From: Dactylosporangium fulvum
Lineage (GTDB): Bacteria; Actinomycetota; Actinomycetes; Mycobacteriales; Micromonosporaceae
DNA: 64,000 nucleotides
Assembly: GCF_025137375.1 (NCBI RefSeq)
Contig: NZ_CP073720.1
Coordinates: 3,930,501-3,994,500 of the forward strand
Reading direction: 5' to 3'
In this document: in pieces, positions 63,376 to 64,000 of the stretch
How the letters are laid out: the number at the start of each line of letters is the position of its first letter
Numbering within the stretch: position 1 is the stretch's first letter
The notes under the pieces: generated by a model
Databases searched by the model: none
What the model was told of the DNA's origin: nothing
Seen by the model: the letters and a program-made list of their open reading frames with translations, nothing else
Made by a program: the position numbers and the translations under genes

Positions 63376-64000
63376 GTGAGCCGCTGCTGCAACCAGGCCA
63401 GCATGACCACGGCCTGGTCGCGCTGGAAGTCGCGCAGTGTGGGCAGTCCGCGGGGCGCGGGCAGCCGGGCCCGGTCCGTGAAGTACGCCGTCAGGCCGGC
63501 CACGCAGCCGGTGACGTCGTCCGGGTCGGGCTCGAAGTGGTCCAGGATGTCGTCGGAGAGCTCGCCGCCGTACAGGCGGACGTTGAGGATCAGCGACAGC
63601 GTGTCGAACCACGCCGGGCCGGCCGCCCCGAACGGCCAGTCGACGACCACCACCGAGCCGTCCGCGCGGATCAGCAGGTTGTCGGCGCGGAGGTCGCCGT
63701 GCACGAGCCGGTCGCCGGCCAGCGCCGCGATGCCGCGGTCGCCCCAGGCCACCAGCTCGTCGAGGTGCCGCGCCACCCACGGGTCCAGGCCGTCCGGCGG
63801 GTCGGCCGCGATGCGCCGCCAGCCGGCGAATTCCGCGCCGATCCTGTCGCGCAACGACGGCAGCCCGGTGGCCGGCACCGCGAGCCGCCGCAGCGCGTCG
63901 AGCACCGCGTCACGCTCCTCCGGCAGCCACGGCACGTGCGGAGGCCGCCCCTCGACGTCCTCGAAGACGAGCGCCACCCAGTCCCCGTCGTCGTAGAAGC
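63372..64000 (-). CDS. APH-fold phosphotransferase (5' end outside the window)
   Basis: The last 209 or so residues of a protein-kinase-like phosphotransferase. The catalytic loop is LVHGDLRADNLLI and the metal-binding VVVVDWPFG, as in aminoglycoside/hydroxyurea phosphotransferases and related small-molecule kinases. The frame is open to the window edge (FYDDGDWVALVFEDVEGRPP), so the ATP-binding N-lobe lies beyond it. Genuine antibiotic resistance cannot be inferred. Confidence 0.82.
   Translation of the reverse strand, partial: FYDDGDWVALVFEDVEGRPPHVPWLPEERDAVLDALRRLAVPATGLPSLRDRIGAEFAGWRRIAADPPDGLDPWVARHLDELVAWGDRGIAALAGDRLVHGDLRADNLLIRADGSVVVVDWPFGAAGPAWFDTLSLILNVRLYGGELSDDILDHFEPDPDDVTGCVAGLTAYFTDRARLPAPRGLPTLRDFQRDQAVVMLAWLQQRLT

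Noticed and set aside
63372..64000. Aminoglycoside-resistance gene
   Set aside because: The motifs only show the APH/kinase fold, which is shared by many non-resistance enzymes, and the N-terminal lobe is missing.

Overview
This window is chromosomal DNA from a very GC-rich actinomycete. The gene families point to a filamentous Micromonosporaceae-like organism (inference): a treX-treY-treZ set, a DUF5999 protein, a chaplin-like secreted protein, a ricin-lectin subtilase with a Trp-rich tail, a secreted GH18 chitinase, and a gene block in the same order as Mycobacterium tuberculosis Rv1822-Rv1830. GTG and TTG starts, 4-base stop/start overlaps and TAnnnT boxes 6-7 bases ahead of apparently leaderless starts are frequent. 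I see no tRNA, rRNA, CRISPR array or intact insertion sequence.

Layout. 1-6.3 kb: an M1 metallopeptidase lipoprotein, then three envelope proteins built from a substrate-binding-like domain with or without a von Willebrand A domain. 6.3-11 kb: a 27-codon relic of a polyphosphate kinase 2 gene, a double DUF427 protein, a MEDS-STAS protein, malQ, and an ArsR regulator driving an SRPBCC-glyoxalase fusion from a clear operator. 11-21 kb: alpha-glucan and trehalose metabolism, treX-treY-treZ leftward and a GH133 debranching enzyme plus a GT4 glycosyltransferase rightward. 21.5-27.4 kb: the conserved leftward block phosphatidyltransferase-DUF881-sbp-DUF881-gcvH-garA-ftsR-bifunctional nuclease-MerR, carrying a small palindromic repeat insertion. 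27.5-32.7 kb: a methyltransferase and a tandem RlaP-type nucleotidyltransferase leftward, diverging from a glycine riboswitch and gcvP.

32.7-43 kb holds DUF5999, pabB, an MFS transporter, a GGDEF-EAL protein coupled to an S9 peptidase, and an ArsR-type regulator diverging from an aldo/keto reductase. 43-50.4 kb holds secreted hydrolases (subtilase-lectin, GH18 chitinase), a serine hydrolase and a PadR-controlled ABC exporter. 50.4-54.6 kb holds a hairpin-rich non-coding stretch, a repeat protein, and an MMPL exporter with its TetR repressor and double operator. 54.7-61.2 kb is one six-gene sugar operon: ROK regulator, binding protein, two permeases, GH4 glycosidase and BadF-type kinase. The right end has DUF1992, DedA, a two-domain chaplin-like protein with a textbook terminator, and a kinase of the APH fold cut by the window edge.

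How the parts fit: MalQ, TreX, TreY, TreZ, the GH133 enzyme and GT4 could together remodel storage alpha-glucan and convert it to trehalose. GcvH and GcvP belong to glycine cleavage, with gcvP under a glycine aptamer and gcvH beside GarA, a regulator of glutamate/TCA flux. The most unusual items are the SBP-VWA trio, the RlaP/methyltransferase pair, the non-PTS GH4 operon with its own kinase, the relic of ppk2, the palindromic insertion at the sbp/DUF881 junction and the two-domain chaplin-like protein.
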